DNA from: Scedosporium boydii | Taxonomy: Eukaryota; Ascomycota; Sordariomycetes; Microascales; Microascaceae | Direction of reading: 5' to 3' | Length of the DNA stretch: 61,311 bases | NCBI GenBank assembly: GCA_002221725.1 | Contig: NJFT01000238.1 | Span: 1-61,311, forward strand | Shown: positions 37,600 to 49,400 of the stretch, one piece after another | Layout of the letters: each line of letters opens with the position of its first letter | How positions within the stretch are numbered: the first letter of the stretch is position 1 | Notes under the pieces: generated by a model | The model's input: only the letters and a program-made list of their open reading frames with translations | Database searches by the model: none | Told to the model about the DNA's origin: nothing | Position numbers and translations under genes: made by a program

Positions 37600-37735
37600 G
37601 GACCTGAGCAGACTTGAAGATATGAGGGAGAAGGCGATGTGGACGACTGTCACGTTCGACCCACTTACCGCTGGGCCAAATTACAACAAAACGATGTTCC
37701 AAGCGTCGCGGTCAGCGTCACTTAACTGGCAGTAG
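37600..37735 (+). pseudogene. Second copy of the duplicated C-terminal tail
   Basis: Read in one frame, this gives MRALGGDLSRLEDMREKAMW, then TVTFDPLTAG, then SRSASLNWQ and TAG. It matches the isolated tail at 36096-36197 in protein and in the DNA after the stop. No complete parent gene is present. It may be the end of the same helicase-like relic or of a separate neighbour. Confidence 0.6.
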
Positions 37736-38352
37736 TCTTATATAGCCACTGCACCAACTATCTCTGTAACGACACGGAGACTCGAGCAAACAGACTATCC
37801 ATCTCGATAAAAGCTAGAAATAGTCATAGCCTATACCAATAACAAATTCATGTCAAATTTCTCGCATTTTCTGATTTAGTGATTACCAGTGAATATTTGA
37901 ATGTTACCAGTTGTTCGCCGCCACCTCTACTCTCAACCATAACAATCGAAGACTGCGCTGTATACAGAGACGTCTAGTGTAGGGCAGACATGCCCTCACA
38001 TTTGCTTCGCGTGTTAAGACACAGCACTCATTCACAAGCGTTGTTTGGTAGATGAGGGTATATTTTCTTCTGACCTGATAAACTCGAGTTTTGTGTTGAG
38101 AGATCTTGTGATCTTTCCCAGACTTGGAATCTCTGGAGGTAGGTTTGGAATCGGGTTAACACATGTTCCGCCTTGTACGCTTAGTCATCAGACCGAGAAA
38201 TTCCAACGTTGCCATGCTTGGGATTTTTGTTTTTTGTTCGGCGTGCTGGACAAGGCTTAATGACCCTCCCTCCATTAATGTCAGCCCGCAAACCCCATTC
38301 CCCTGTTTTTGGAGACGATGTGGCCACCCCGCGATAGCGTCCATCACCCATA
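37736..38352. other. Upstream region of the Swc2 gene
   Basis: About 620 bases between the relics and the Swc2 start, without a supported gene. It should contain the Swc2 promoter and 5' leader. Confidence 0.45.
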
Positions 38353-41300
38353 ATGTCTGCTGAAGACGAGCAACAACCAAGGCGCGCCGACCGCGATGAA
38401 ACCTCAGCCCTATCCGACGATAGCAGCTCAGACAGCGACAGCTCCGCCAGCAACAATGACGGCGGCAGCCGCAGCCCCAAGATCGAGTGGCTCGCCACAG
38501 GGCGCGCGAAGCGATCGACGGCCGGTAATCGGATGAAGTCGATGCTCGCCAACGAGGAACCCGACTCTGATCTCGAGCTGCTCTTCGCCGAAGATGAGAA
38601 TGACGCCGGTTTCGAAGACGTCGGAGATGATGCGTCCGATGTGCAGATGGATTCGTCTTCCGACGACGAAGACGAGCAGAACGCCGGCGACGACTTGGAG
38701 GGGGAAAAGGAGCTCGAGAGGCAAGCGCGGGAAAAGCGCGCCGCCGCGAGGAAGCGTAAGGCCCAGGAAGCCATCCCTGCCAAGTTTCGAAAAAAGGTTC
38801 GAATGCAACCGACTGGACCTGTGGCCGCGCCCGCGCCGGCTCCCCGACCGAAGAAGAAATCCGAGCGTCAGAGTTGGCTTCCGTCCCCCGCCGATGCGCC
38901 CACGAGAGCTTCGGAGAGGCAGACGACGCGGATGAGCAAGGAGCAGCTGCATCAGCAGATGAAGGAGCGTGAGGCGAGGAGGCTGAAACAACTCGCCATA
39001 ATGGAAAAGAAGCAGAAGAAACTCGAGGCGATGAAGAAGCCACCTATGACGCAGGAGGAACGACTCGCCGAAGCCGCCATTGTCGAGAAAAGGAACGCTA
39101 AGAGCTTGAACAGGTGGGAGGAGGCCGAGAAGCAGCGAGAGGAGGAACGGAAGGCCAAGCTTGCCGCCCTGAATAGTCGCACCCTCAAGGGCCCAGTCAT
39201 TACATTTTGGAGTGGGCGCAGGGAGTGGAACGACGATAGGCTGAAACAGGGCGGTATCTATCACATTGAAGTTGAAGAGAAGCCCCGCAAGAAGCGTCTC
39301 ACAGCAGCAGAGAAGGAGAAGGATAAAGGGAAAGCTAAGGACAAGGGGAAACTGAAAGATAAAGACGGCGATACGGCAATGTCTACCGCACCCCCGACCC
39401 CAGTGTCCGCCACCGCGCCCACGGCCCTTGGTGCAGTGGGACCACAGGCCGGGTCTACCTCAGGAGTAACTACTCCAGTAGTAGCCGAACCGGCCAAGGC
39501 GGCAGTGAAGCCAGAGGCTGAGTCGAAAGACAACGCGGTATTACCTGAGCCGGCAGCCGGCACCTCTTCCTCCCTCGCTCCACCAGCAAAATCACCTCAA
39601 GCCGCTGCTGCTGCTCCTTCCGCAGCACCGGCCAAAGAACTGAGTCCAGTCCAACCGAGCACCCAAACGTCGTCGCTGATGGCGCCGCCCTCCATGAGCG
39701 CGCTTCCCCTCACCGAAGCTAAGCTGGTACCTATAGAAGGTTCCAAGCCGCGGCCCGTAATGGCACTGCCGGCTATTGAGACGCCTCGAACATCTACGAG
39801 TCTACCATCGCCGAGCGTGTTAGCTGCGCCTGTCCTAGCTCCTCCTGCGGGCTTGTCACCAACAATGCTGAGCAGCCCTGGCGCATACTCGAACCCTCCA
39901 AGTCCGAAACTTAATGTTCTCGCTCCTCCAAATACAACCCAAAGGCCGTCACTCCTATCTCTACCCCCTTCCACACCCAAGTTAGCCTCATCTACGGTGC
40001 CCGCGGGGCTATCTGCCTCAACGAACTTTCCTTTGCAAGCTCCGCCAAAACCTCCAACCGCTGGAGTCGTCCCACCAACACCTTCCGTCACGAAATCTAA
40101 CCCAAGCTCAAACCAACAGCCAACAACCCAGCCCCAGGATAGTAGTACGGACAAAGAATCCAGCAAGCCTGCGGTTGATGCCGAAGATTCGTCCGAGAAA
40201 CCGGTCGAGGGCCTGAACGGCAGCACCAACATCGCCACCCGCAATGCGATCATCCTACAGAACTTTGATGAATCAATCATTAAGGACAAGGTCGTCCAGA
40301 CACAAATTCTGTTTGGCAGGAAGATGAGCAGATTGCAAAGTACGTTTATATATATATTCTTTTTTTTATCAGGTTCTCTTTTATCGCTTGCGTCACCGAT
40401 ACTACGAAACCACTGTTGATTTCAGATAAAACTGACGAATGACCTCCCCAAATAGAACCAGCAGCGCACCCATTATGCGTGATTACCAACCATCCGGCCC
40501 GGTATCGTGATTCGAAAACAGGGCTGCCGTACTTCAATGCTTATGCGTATCGCGAGATTCAGCGGCTGCTGCACGGAGACTACCGGTGGAGCGCGCTGCT
40601 TGGGTGCTGGGTGGGTAGCGGGAAGTACGCGGCCAAGGGCGTGCCGGCGAGGTTTTTGGACCCCGATGCTCCTGCTCCTCCTCCTCCTCCGCCGCCTCCG
40701 GCTGCTCCAGCCCCTGGACCTGAAGAGAAGGCTAAGGTTGGTGGGCAAACGGGCGAGTCGGCCGAGAAGAACCAGGATCAGGGACAAGCTCAGCCAACAC
40801 AGAAACAGCAAGGGCAACTACCGCAGAAGGAACACGCCTCTGTACAACCGCAGGCCCAACAGCCACAAGTACAACAACCGCAGCCTCCATCAGCGCAGCC
40901 CCCGAAGCCAACGCAGCCGGCGCAACCGGTGCAGCTGCCCAATGTCCAACCTGCACAGAAACCAGCTGCACAGCCATCCTCGCAGCAGCTGAAGCAACCT
41001 ATTCAAGGTACTCCTATTCCTGTTTCGCCCCCTCCCAAAACACAAACGGCACCTGCCCTGCCGGCGACACCTGCTCTATCCACGCAACAACCGGTGCAAC
41101 AGCCGGCACAACAGACGACGCTGTTTGTCCAACCAAAACAGCCAGAACAGCAGCCAGTCGCTCAGCAAGGACAAGGGCAGGCAAATCAAGAACCAAACCC
41201 CAAATCCTCTACCACCAGCCCGAGTATCCCCCCGTCTCAACCGGAAGCCAAAGTAGCTCCGGCCGCCACCACCACCACGTCTGCTCCTACCCTAACCGGA

Positions 41301-41366
41301 ACAACGCCAATTCCGACGGTAGCACCAGCGTCCACCCCAACACCTAATGAATCGGGATCTTCTTAA
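38353..41366 (+). CDS. SWC2: SWR1-complex subunit Swc2/Vps72 (YL1) with long Pro/Gln-rich tail
   Basis: Two exons, 38353-40339 and 40456-41366 (intron 116 nt), give 965 residues. Swc2 binds free and nucleosomal H2A.Z-H2B and recruits the SWR1 remodeller that deposits H2A.Z at promoters. The YL1 N-terminal signature RAKRSTAGNRM is at 51-61, followed by a long acidic histone-binding stretch (about 65-120) and Lys/Arg-rich helices (about 120-280). A conserved block lies near 285-305 (WNDDRLKQGGIYHIEV). Then come some 340 residues of Ala/Pro/Ser-rich linker. The YL1 C-terminal domain is at about 663-740: CVITNHPARYRDSKTGLPYF, then YAYREIQRLL. The last 225 residues are almost only Pro, Gln, Ala, Ser and Thr. 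Family members are usually much shorter (about 360-800). Confidence 0.94.
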
Positions 41367-43180
41367 GAACTCCCGCCCTATTCATGTATCTTATACCCAT
41401 TACTGTACGATTAATATGTCAAAAATAGCGGCATTGGCCCAAGTTGGGGGTCCGGGCAACAGTGGAAAAGCAAAACAATGCGCTTTTGACCCCCGAATCA
41501 AGAGATAGAGAGGGGGATGAGATGTGACCCGGCCCAGATATTAAATGTCAGCACGATCATGTACTAATAGAGGACTGAGCGAAAGAAAATAAATTTAGCA
41601 ATGCTCTCCCAACACGTCCTACCCACGGCACGGGTTCCTGCATTTAGCTTGATTTCTTTCTCTTCGAAGCGAAAATATCTCGCACCATCCGAGCGGATGG
41701 TGAGAACAAAAGAGGACAAACTGTGACATGTTTCCCATATTAACTCACCCACTAACTCTTCCCCTCTTCCACCCCAATCTGCTGTTAATTGAGCCATTTT
41801 GAGAACGGTTCCCCCCTCCCTTTCTATTATTTGCTGTATGCCCTTCTTAAATACCCGGGGCGATATAGCTCAGAAAGCTGGGTCCAGCATTTTGTTTGAA
41901 ACAACGCCTAACACCGTGAGGTTTTTATCTTCCCCCAACCGGGGAATTTTGTTATTTTTCTTCAGAGAGTAGAGGGGACAGAGAAACGTACGATGGGACG
42001 ATTGGGACGATGTTCATTCTGGATCTCGTATGATTTTCTGATACCAGACACTGGCATCGACGATTTCGGAGAGAGGGGAGAATGAGGTTGATTCCGATGT
42101 ATTGAGATTCCTGGAGAATACTATTCTTCCTTTCCCTTTTTTTTTCCTTCATTCCCAATTCTCGGGGGCAAGGATATATAGTATATAATAACTCAGGCTC
42201 TATATACGATTCCGCTCCATTCTTGAAGACTATATCAGCTCAACTAATGAACACGACCGCGACGCGTCGTCCCAGCCGCTCTTCATCGTCATTACTTCTG
42301 ACACATAACTCGAAATAACAAAAATAAGAAAGATGCGACTTCATCCCCCTCGATCCCTTGTAAAACCTCGCCAAAACAGTGCATCCTCTCACGGCTCGAA
42401 GTAAGGCGTAAGATGTAGATGGCCTGCATCCGTCCATAGTCTCGGTTGATACATCCGTGTCGCCTGGGTGTGACGAGATAACACCTCGGAACGACTCACA
42501 CCCACCATGTATCCCGATCTGAACACACGAAATTTTACTCTAAGATTGATTCGTTTCCATTGCACATCTTCACGAACATGTTCGAAATCCAATAAAAAAT
42601 GGGTTGGCACAAGTTTGTTATTCAATCTTGCTGTGATGGGTATATTCTTCTACCTCGCGGCAATCCCTCCCACTCTCGGAGACTTGTTTTGTTTCTCAAG
42701 TGTCCCTCACTATGCATCAAACACCAAAAAAAAAAAAAAAAAAGAAAAAAAAAAAGACGATAAAACAAGATCAAAGCCATCCAAGTCACCCAATCCAGAT
42801 AAAAGGGGGAGAAAGCTCTGCCTATTTCCTTTACGCCTCCGTTAAAAAAAGACAAAACAATACCAAAAAGCACCATTTGCCGCCATACACCACCCAATAT
42901 GCCCGCTTGTTTTCCATCCCCCAAATTCGCCAGAGATACAAGAGGGAGGGTGGTTTGTGTCGAGAAAAGGAAAAAACCAGAGGTAAAACGGAAAATTAAG
43001 GAAATCCAAGTCTCTAACAAAATGGTTACATTTTTTGTCCAAAAATAAGAAGCATGTCGCTGCGTGTCCCCAGTCTATGATAATCCCGAATTATTTTTCT
43101 TTCGCCAGCAAAAAAAAGGAGTGGTGTAAAATAGAAGTATTTCAGTGATGGTAGGAAAATAAGAAAGATATAATATGAGT
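41367..43180. other. Convergent spacer, 1.8 kb
   Basis: This separates the Swc2 gene (+) and the CBM48-like gene (-), which point at each other. It is unusually long for two 3' regions. It has an A18 tract at 42726-42743 beside an A11 tract. No gene, tRNA or repeat family is recognised. Confidence 0.45.
42726..42755. repeat. A-rich homopolymer pair (A18, G, A11)
   Basis: Eighteen A bases, one G, then eleven A bases. Nearly pure purine; probably a simple-sequence tract in a 3' spacer. Confidence 0.8.
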
Positions 43181-46100
43181 TTAGTTCTTGCCAATCACGT
43201 TGGCCATCCAGCCAAGCTCGGCAACGAGGTCGTCCATACCGACATCGATAGGCGAAGCGATAAGCGCACTGCTCGCCTCGACACCGGCCTTGGTACCCAC
43301 GGCAGTCTGAGGAAGGCTGTATTGACGCTCAAGAGACTGCTTGGGGACGGGCGACTGGTGGTGAAGAGACTCGTCGACGTCGTTCGACGAAGTAGCGAAC
43401 TCGAGAGTATCGAGGAGGTCGTAGATGGGTGGGGTCTCGACCTCGGGGCTGACGCCGGCTGAAGAGGCGTAGCTGGAGAGAGAGGAGAAGGAGAAGCGGG
43501 AGCGGAGGGTAGATTCGAAGTCGGGAATGGTGGGAGATTCGGGGAGCGCCACGTCGGCGGGCACATGGGCGACGGGCTCAGGAGTATCGTCCGCCAAGAC
43601 GGAAATAGAGAGAGAGGATGTCGTTCGCTTGAAGGGGGGTGGGGCCAGGCAGGTGGCATAGGGAACGTCCGATGTGTCCGGCGTGGCGAAGTTATCGTCG
43701 TCCTCCATCTCCTCGGCAATATCTTCGGGAATCATCATGACCGGCCTCTCGTCGACGGGTGAGGTAGGAATGGTGTCGTCGCAAAGGAACCGGCGGAGCG
43801 ACTCAGGTGAGATGTCCCGCGATCGGCTACCGCTTCCCCACGACCTCTCGCTGCGGTTGTCGTCTGGTTCGGGAGACGCCATCGTCTCGCGGTCGTCGCG
43901 GGCCGACTTCCTGAAGAATCGCTTCCACGATGGGTTGGGCGAGAGGGAGCGGGCCGAAGACTGGTGCCGGAGCGTATGTGGCGAGGAGCCCAGTCGAGGA
44001 CCAGCCATAACGCCGGGGGCTGGAGGAGCAGGGCGAGGAGTGACAAACTTGTCCTTGGGGTTCATGGTCATGAAGTCGGCGTTCCTCATTGAGGTGAGTG
44101 AGGCGCTTCGTTTCCGGAGAGTTCGTTGAATGGGGACAAACAATGAGTTGACTGTTTGTCCAGGCATGTAGGGACAATGCCTAGTGGAGGGGCGAGTAGG
44201 GTCGTGGGTCTCGTGAGAGCCGTCTAGTTCATACTACCAAGCAACGTTAGTATATGATAGAATTCTCATGTTTGTAAGTGGCCGACTCCGTCAATGTCCC
44301 AGGATAGATACTAACGTAGTAGTAGTAGGTGCTGCCCATTTTGAGACCGCCGTTACGGCTGGGACCGACTCCCGTATTGTCGTCACAGGTAATGTCGGTA
44401 AAGGAATAGCAACCCTTCCACTGTCCCCGATCCCGTCTCGAGTCTCGCTCCAGTCGGTATGAAGTCGTGAAGTTGTCCCAAGAACCGACAAGTCGAACAG
44501 ATCGAACAGAAGGATGCGTTTCACTGAACAAGAGGGAGAGAAGCGGTGTTAGTTCATAACAGTTCGATGCAAGTATTGAAGTTATAAAGGAATGGCTATG
44601 GACAAAGATCCACGAAGGAAGAGGCTGAATGAAATCCAGGAGTGCTTGCTGGATAGGAAGAGGATGAGGGAAAAGAAGAATGGGGTATATTATATGTATA
44701 TAATCCTCGGGTAGTGTGAACGAGATGATAGACACGAGGCGTGGCATGTGCGGAAGACTCAAGAGGGTGTGTGAGACCAGCGGAAGGGTGTGTGAGAATG
44801 GGAGCCGGGGGTGGGTTAGGGTGTGGGAGTAGACATGAGGGTGTGGGTTGTGGGGTAGGAAATGGGAATTGGAGGGGTGGCTCGGTAATACCTCAGTCCA
44901 GCAGGCACTATTGCAGATGGTGCAAGGGACGGAGGGAGCGCTAGGAATAGTAGTACATGTGCACTTGGTAGGCTGGCGTAACTCCGAAGCACCAAAGTGT
45001 GTGTGGTGAACACGAGAGATCAAATACCGATGTACACTTGTGCAGCAGATACTTGTGCGAAGTACACTCCAGCCAGCCAGTTGAAGCTGCATCAAGAGAT
45101 TGTGGCTTCCCTCGTGCTGTGTCTGCTGTTCCTGTTCCTCGGCTCTGAATCCCATCCAAATCTTGGGGTCGGAGGATGAGACCATGTAAGACCTCACGAA
45201 GCACCAAGCTGAACCAAGAGTTGGACCTTTTGGGAAACGGTGTGCCAACTCGGCCATCGCTACGCCAATGTTCCAGAAGGAAGTGGATAGTAATATTGCT
45301 GACGGAGATGACAGCCCAACGGATTGGGCCGCTGAATGAGAAACCGAAACAAAGTGTCCATCTGGATTAAGCCAAAACAAAAAGAAAAGTGAGGGTGAAA
45401 GAAAGCGTAGGGCGAGAGGAAGGCTCCAAACGAGAACTTTCAGCGAATGAGAGGCAGACGAGGCCATATTGTGGCGGGCGGGTCTGACACGGCAGCGCCA
45501 GCATTGAGGCCACGACAGTCGATGCAGCGCTGCTGCAATCTAATGACCAGGCCACTCAGCGAACAAGGACTGCTCACTGCACATTATCCGAACGGCTCGG
45601 ACAAGAGAAAAGAAAAGAAAAAAAAACATCAATATAATCAGTGGGCGAGCCATGTGGCCCGTTGTTTATTCGCCCTAATTCTCTGCGCTCCGGTTTGCTC
45701 CATTTGGGAACCTATCGGAAGCTGCGAGGCATTGTTTTCCATTCATTGCAGAAATGAAATTGGAAATTTGGGGGACACTGACACTGACACTGAACATGAA
45801 GCAATGGTGTAGTGTAATTTGGGGAGTTTGGGGAGTATTCTCCTGAGGGTGGGGGGCGGAGAGTGAACAAACCACATTGCAGACACTTGCCTTGACAATG
45901 CTTTGTTTCTTTCGGACTTGTCGGAGGCAGATGCAGACGAATTATTTGGATGTTTGAGTGGAAGCAAGGCTGCAGTAGAATGGGACATGGGTATGCGTAT
46001 GTGTGTGTGGTGTATTTCCCGTGGAAGGATTTGCGGGCGTTCGAAGACATACATGTTACAGGGTACAATTTGAGGCAGAGAAAGAAGCCTTGACCCAAAA

Positions 46101-46434
46101 TCAAATCTCGGAGGATCCGAATAAGACCAAAAAGGCCGATATGAGAGACGACAGTGTAGATGCGAATATAAATCGAACCAGCGATGCGTCAAAGAGCGAC
46201 GAGGGTTTCGGACCAATTGATCGCAGGTAGACCAACTCGTAGAGAAAGCAATGTGCAGGCAGCCAGCAGGGGAAGGAACGAAACGAGCGATGGCCGGGAA
46301 AGGTGGAAAAAAACAAAGCGTTGAAGATAGCTTGGACCAGCTCAGGAAAAGGTGGCAGGAAAAAGGATCAAATGTGAAAATATTCGAAGAAAAACTCACA
46401 GCATAAAGGTAACGAGTGTTGTGCCCGGGTCCAT
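43181..46434 (-). CDS. CBM48/AMPK glycogen-binding-like domain protein with 1.9-kb first intron
   Basis: A three-exon model on the minus strand, 46400-46434, 44316-44523 and 43181-44233, gives 431 residues. Exon 1 encodes MDPGTTLVTFML; joined to exon 2 it makes the first strands of an immunoglobulin-like carbohydrate-binding fold, VTFMLETHPSVRSVRLVGSW followed by DNF, then the WKGCYSF and KMGSTYYYYYELDG strands. The first 110 residues are thus a CBM48/AMPK-beta-type domain, which binds glycogen or starch-like glucan. The rest (about 120-431) is disordered, Ser/Pro rich, with a conserved-looking end (DVGMDDLVAELGWMANVIG). Frame is kept at both junctions. The 1876-nt first intron is very long for this type of genome; translation of the second exon frame upstream stays open to 45467, so a different start cannot be excluded. 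Confidence 0.8.
44524..46399 (-). other. Unusually long first intron of the CBM48-like gene
   Basis: The proposed intron runs 1876 nt from a GTGAGT donor (46394-46399) to a CTTGTTCAG acceptor (44524-44532). All other introns in the window are 50-140 nt. It holds several pyrimidine-rich open frames on the sense strand that look like composition artefacts. It may also carry regulatory or non-coding transcripts. Confidence 0.6.
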
Positions 46435-49400
46435 TGCTCTCTGTGGATGTCGCCGACCGACCGTCAAAAAGCAAAGACTCCAGGTCCGCTGGGCTGTCGC
46501 TAGTTCAGGAGAACGAAAGGGGAGAGTTGCGCCGAGTCTGGATCTCGAGGTCCTCCCTACGACCTTATATTCAGACGAAAAGGATGGAACGCAATAGAGA
46601 GAGCAGATCGATTGATCGATGGGATGGGAGACTGGGTTGTTGGTGACAACGGGTGGAGCTGGCGCTCTCGTGTCGGAGTTCGATGTCGGTGCACCACCTG
46701 CAGTGTTGCGTTGCGGCACCAGGGAGAGAGACAGGTCAGAGGCAGAAAATAGACACTGCTGAAACGTCTGGGAATCCAACCACGAGCGAGGAAAGCAGGA
46801 TCCGGAAATAGAGACACTAGAGACACCAGGCGTCTGGCAACGGCTTGCGGCCAGAACAATCACAATCGAGTTAGAGTAAGCGCGCTGATGGGTTTCGTGG
46901 GTGAGCAATGTGCACGTCAATTGCTGCTTTGGTCGAGGAGCGATTGGGAAATGGAGCGATTCCCCGGATTTTGAGTGGTGTTCACAGATTTAGTTCGAAG
47001 AGGCGGACTCAGAATGTTGGAGCTTGAAGCATGAAGGAGCAACGCGAAATGAAAGGGGATGCTCGAATTGGCCAATGGCGCGGCCGAAACAAGCTGTGGA
47101 AGCGCTCCGAGTGGGTTTCGGAATGCGTGGTGTGTTGTATTAGCTGCCAGGACGGCTTTGGAGGGCGCTTATCATTCAGGAACAGGGCAAGACCTGCAAT
47201 CGAACTGGTCTGACTTTGGATGATGATGCAAGGGTCCTGCTGCGTAACAAGCGACGTGGTATTCTGGTCTTAGAATGGAGTCTCTTATATGTATGAAGAT
47301 GGGACCATGGAACTGTTGATGTAGCTTCGTACTATTACCCCTGGGCCTGGCCAGTATGGAGATCCAGATCGGAGGTTAAGGGGCAACTCAGAGACTGAGG
47401 CGTTACGGATAACCGGGGAAGAGCGGTGACCAAAAAGGCGAGGCCGAAGGGTCAAGGCGAGAGAGGCAAAAGACTGGACTGGGGACGAAAGTCTGGAAGA
47501 AGAAGGCGGAATGCGTGGTCTGGTGCTTATGGGCGCTCTGGAACCAGGCCAGCCCAGGCGATGCGAGGTCGATTAAACGTCTGGAGACGGCGAACGGACC
47601 ACGATCAATTTCGTAGCTCCTTCCCTCTGCTAGCTTGAATTGGCTATAAACGCGAATGATGCAAGCCGGTGCCGAGCGAAAATAAATCAATAAATCAGAA
47701 TGCTGTCGGCACAGACTCAAGCGGAGACTCGGGATGAAAGATAACTGAGCGGCGGTGTTGAGGAAAGCGATTGAGGTTCTGGGAGGGTTGTTGGTGTTCT
47801 ATTATACTATCGTGAATTGTCTTCGTGCCCCTCAGGTTTAATTCGTAACGGGGCAACGCTGCAACCTGCAACGCTGCCTCTGTTTGAAGGGTTGAAGAAA
47901 CAAATTGATTGACGATTCGTACCCTGCTTAGCAGACTAGGGGGGCTTAGCCTTTTCAGCAGGTGTTGAAATGGATCAATTGATCGAATCCTGGTTTTCTG
48001 AGAGACGATGTAACTAATGACGATTTTTCCGTCTGGGATTGGAGCAACGGTTCTTGGTAGTATTATTACGAGCAGATGCCAAATACTCCTTGTAAGAGGC
48101 AACGACCAGGGGCGAGGGTCTTAGTGTATTATCGCAGGAGGGGATTCATTGTCGTCAATCGATCAAATCAATTGCAACGATGATTTCAACAAGCTGACGA
48201 AGATGCAACCAGCAACTCTCCCCCGCAGAGCAGAGGGCTGAAGGATATAAGATGAAGATTATCATCCATCAACGACGTCGCAAGCTGACACCGGTCCGGA
48301 GTTAAAGCCTTAGTTCGCTCCGGCGTCCGTTCTTGACGAAAAGCATCGATGGATGGGCGATTGGAAAGGCCCGATGTGGTTTAAGCCCGATCGATTATTG
48401 ATTGGACTAGGGCTCTTTTGGTCTTCGGCCTTGGTGGGAGGCGTCAGCGAAGCGGAGAGCTAAGTGGCTTCTTTTTGCTTCGTGATGGACAGATTTGGAA
48501 AGGAACCGATTCTTGCGATGAGGGGGATTCCAGCCGTGACTTGAGTAAGTTCGAAAAGAACTACAAAGTAGGATTGACGTGAGACTAGAATTGCAAGTTG
48601 ATATCCTTGGCTCCCTGCTCTATCCGAAGCCAAGTGGGCTGTGACGCTTCTTAAAGCGAGTGCTGACGTCTTCGATCTGATCCACTCCTTCTTCCCCCTC
48701 TCAATGGAGTCCGGTGGTCTCGGGAAGCTCTTTCGCAGCAGTTCTTGGTGAGCGACCGCACTCCGAAGGGGCTCAGTGTCCTTTCTACAAGTTAATCTAA
48801 GTAGCTGTAGTATCAAAAGCTAAAGCGTGAGAACCTCGTGTCTACAAGGGCATGAAAATAGTGGCAGTCTTCGTGGACTGTCTTGGTCTTGGCTAGTCCC
48901 GGACGGCCGAGGATTAGAACTGCTGTCTCATCCGCCTACGAAGGAGCTATTGTTCTGCCTCTGGGGTTACTATTCTCGGCGGTATCAAGTATTCCATGCC
49001 CTGCTAAGCTGCCCACCTCCATGCTGCATCCATGCCGTCCAGCGTGTGGTTCATGCGCCGCAAATCGGAGGATTGGACGGATGAGACAGGAGGGATCACC
49101 AAGTCCCCTAACAACAGTAATAATACAGTAAAAGGACATGTACGAAGATACGTATCAATCCCGTATCCCGTCAATCTTTAACCCTCATCGCTCTACTTCA
49201 TGTGTACTATGGAGCCCGCCGCCATCATCAACGACTTGATGGACTAAGAGAAGAATTGATATTTCATCCAAAGGACTTGGAATCGCCTATCGACTTGTTC
49301 TGCTTCGTACTTCGTAACTCCGTCTGGAGAACAACACCGAAGTATTTTGTACTGGACAGCGGACAGTGGACAGTGGATGGCGGCTTAATCTGCAATACGA

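Noticed and set aside
38428..39264. 278-codon minus-strand frame opposite Swc2 (also 38156-39043 and 39597-40289)
   Set aside because: They are antisense shadows of the low-complexity acidic and Ala/Pro/Ser coding stretches of Swc2; repetitive codon use keeps the opposite frame open. Composition is extreme and no family is recognised.
44247..45467. 406-codon minus-strand frame running into the CBM48 exon
   Set aside because: Only its last part (the ETHPSVRSVRL region) is real coding. The upstream part is pyrimidine-rich intron with His/Pro/Ser/Leu bias; splicing from 46400 gives a better domain start.
45743..46474. 243-codon minus-strand frame
   Set aside because: It lies mostly in the proposed long intron and has pyrimidine-driven Phe/Ser/Leu/Pro composition without any recognisable domain.
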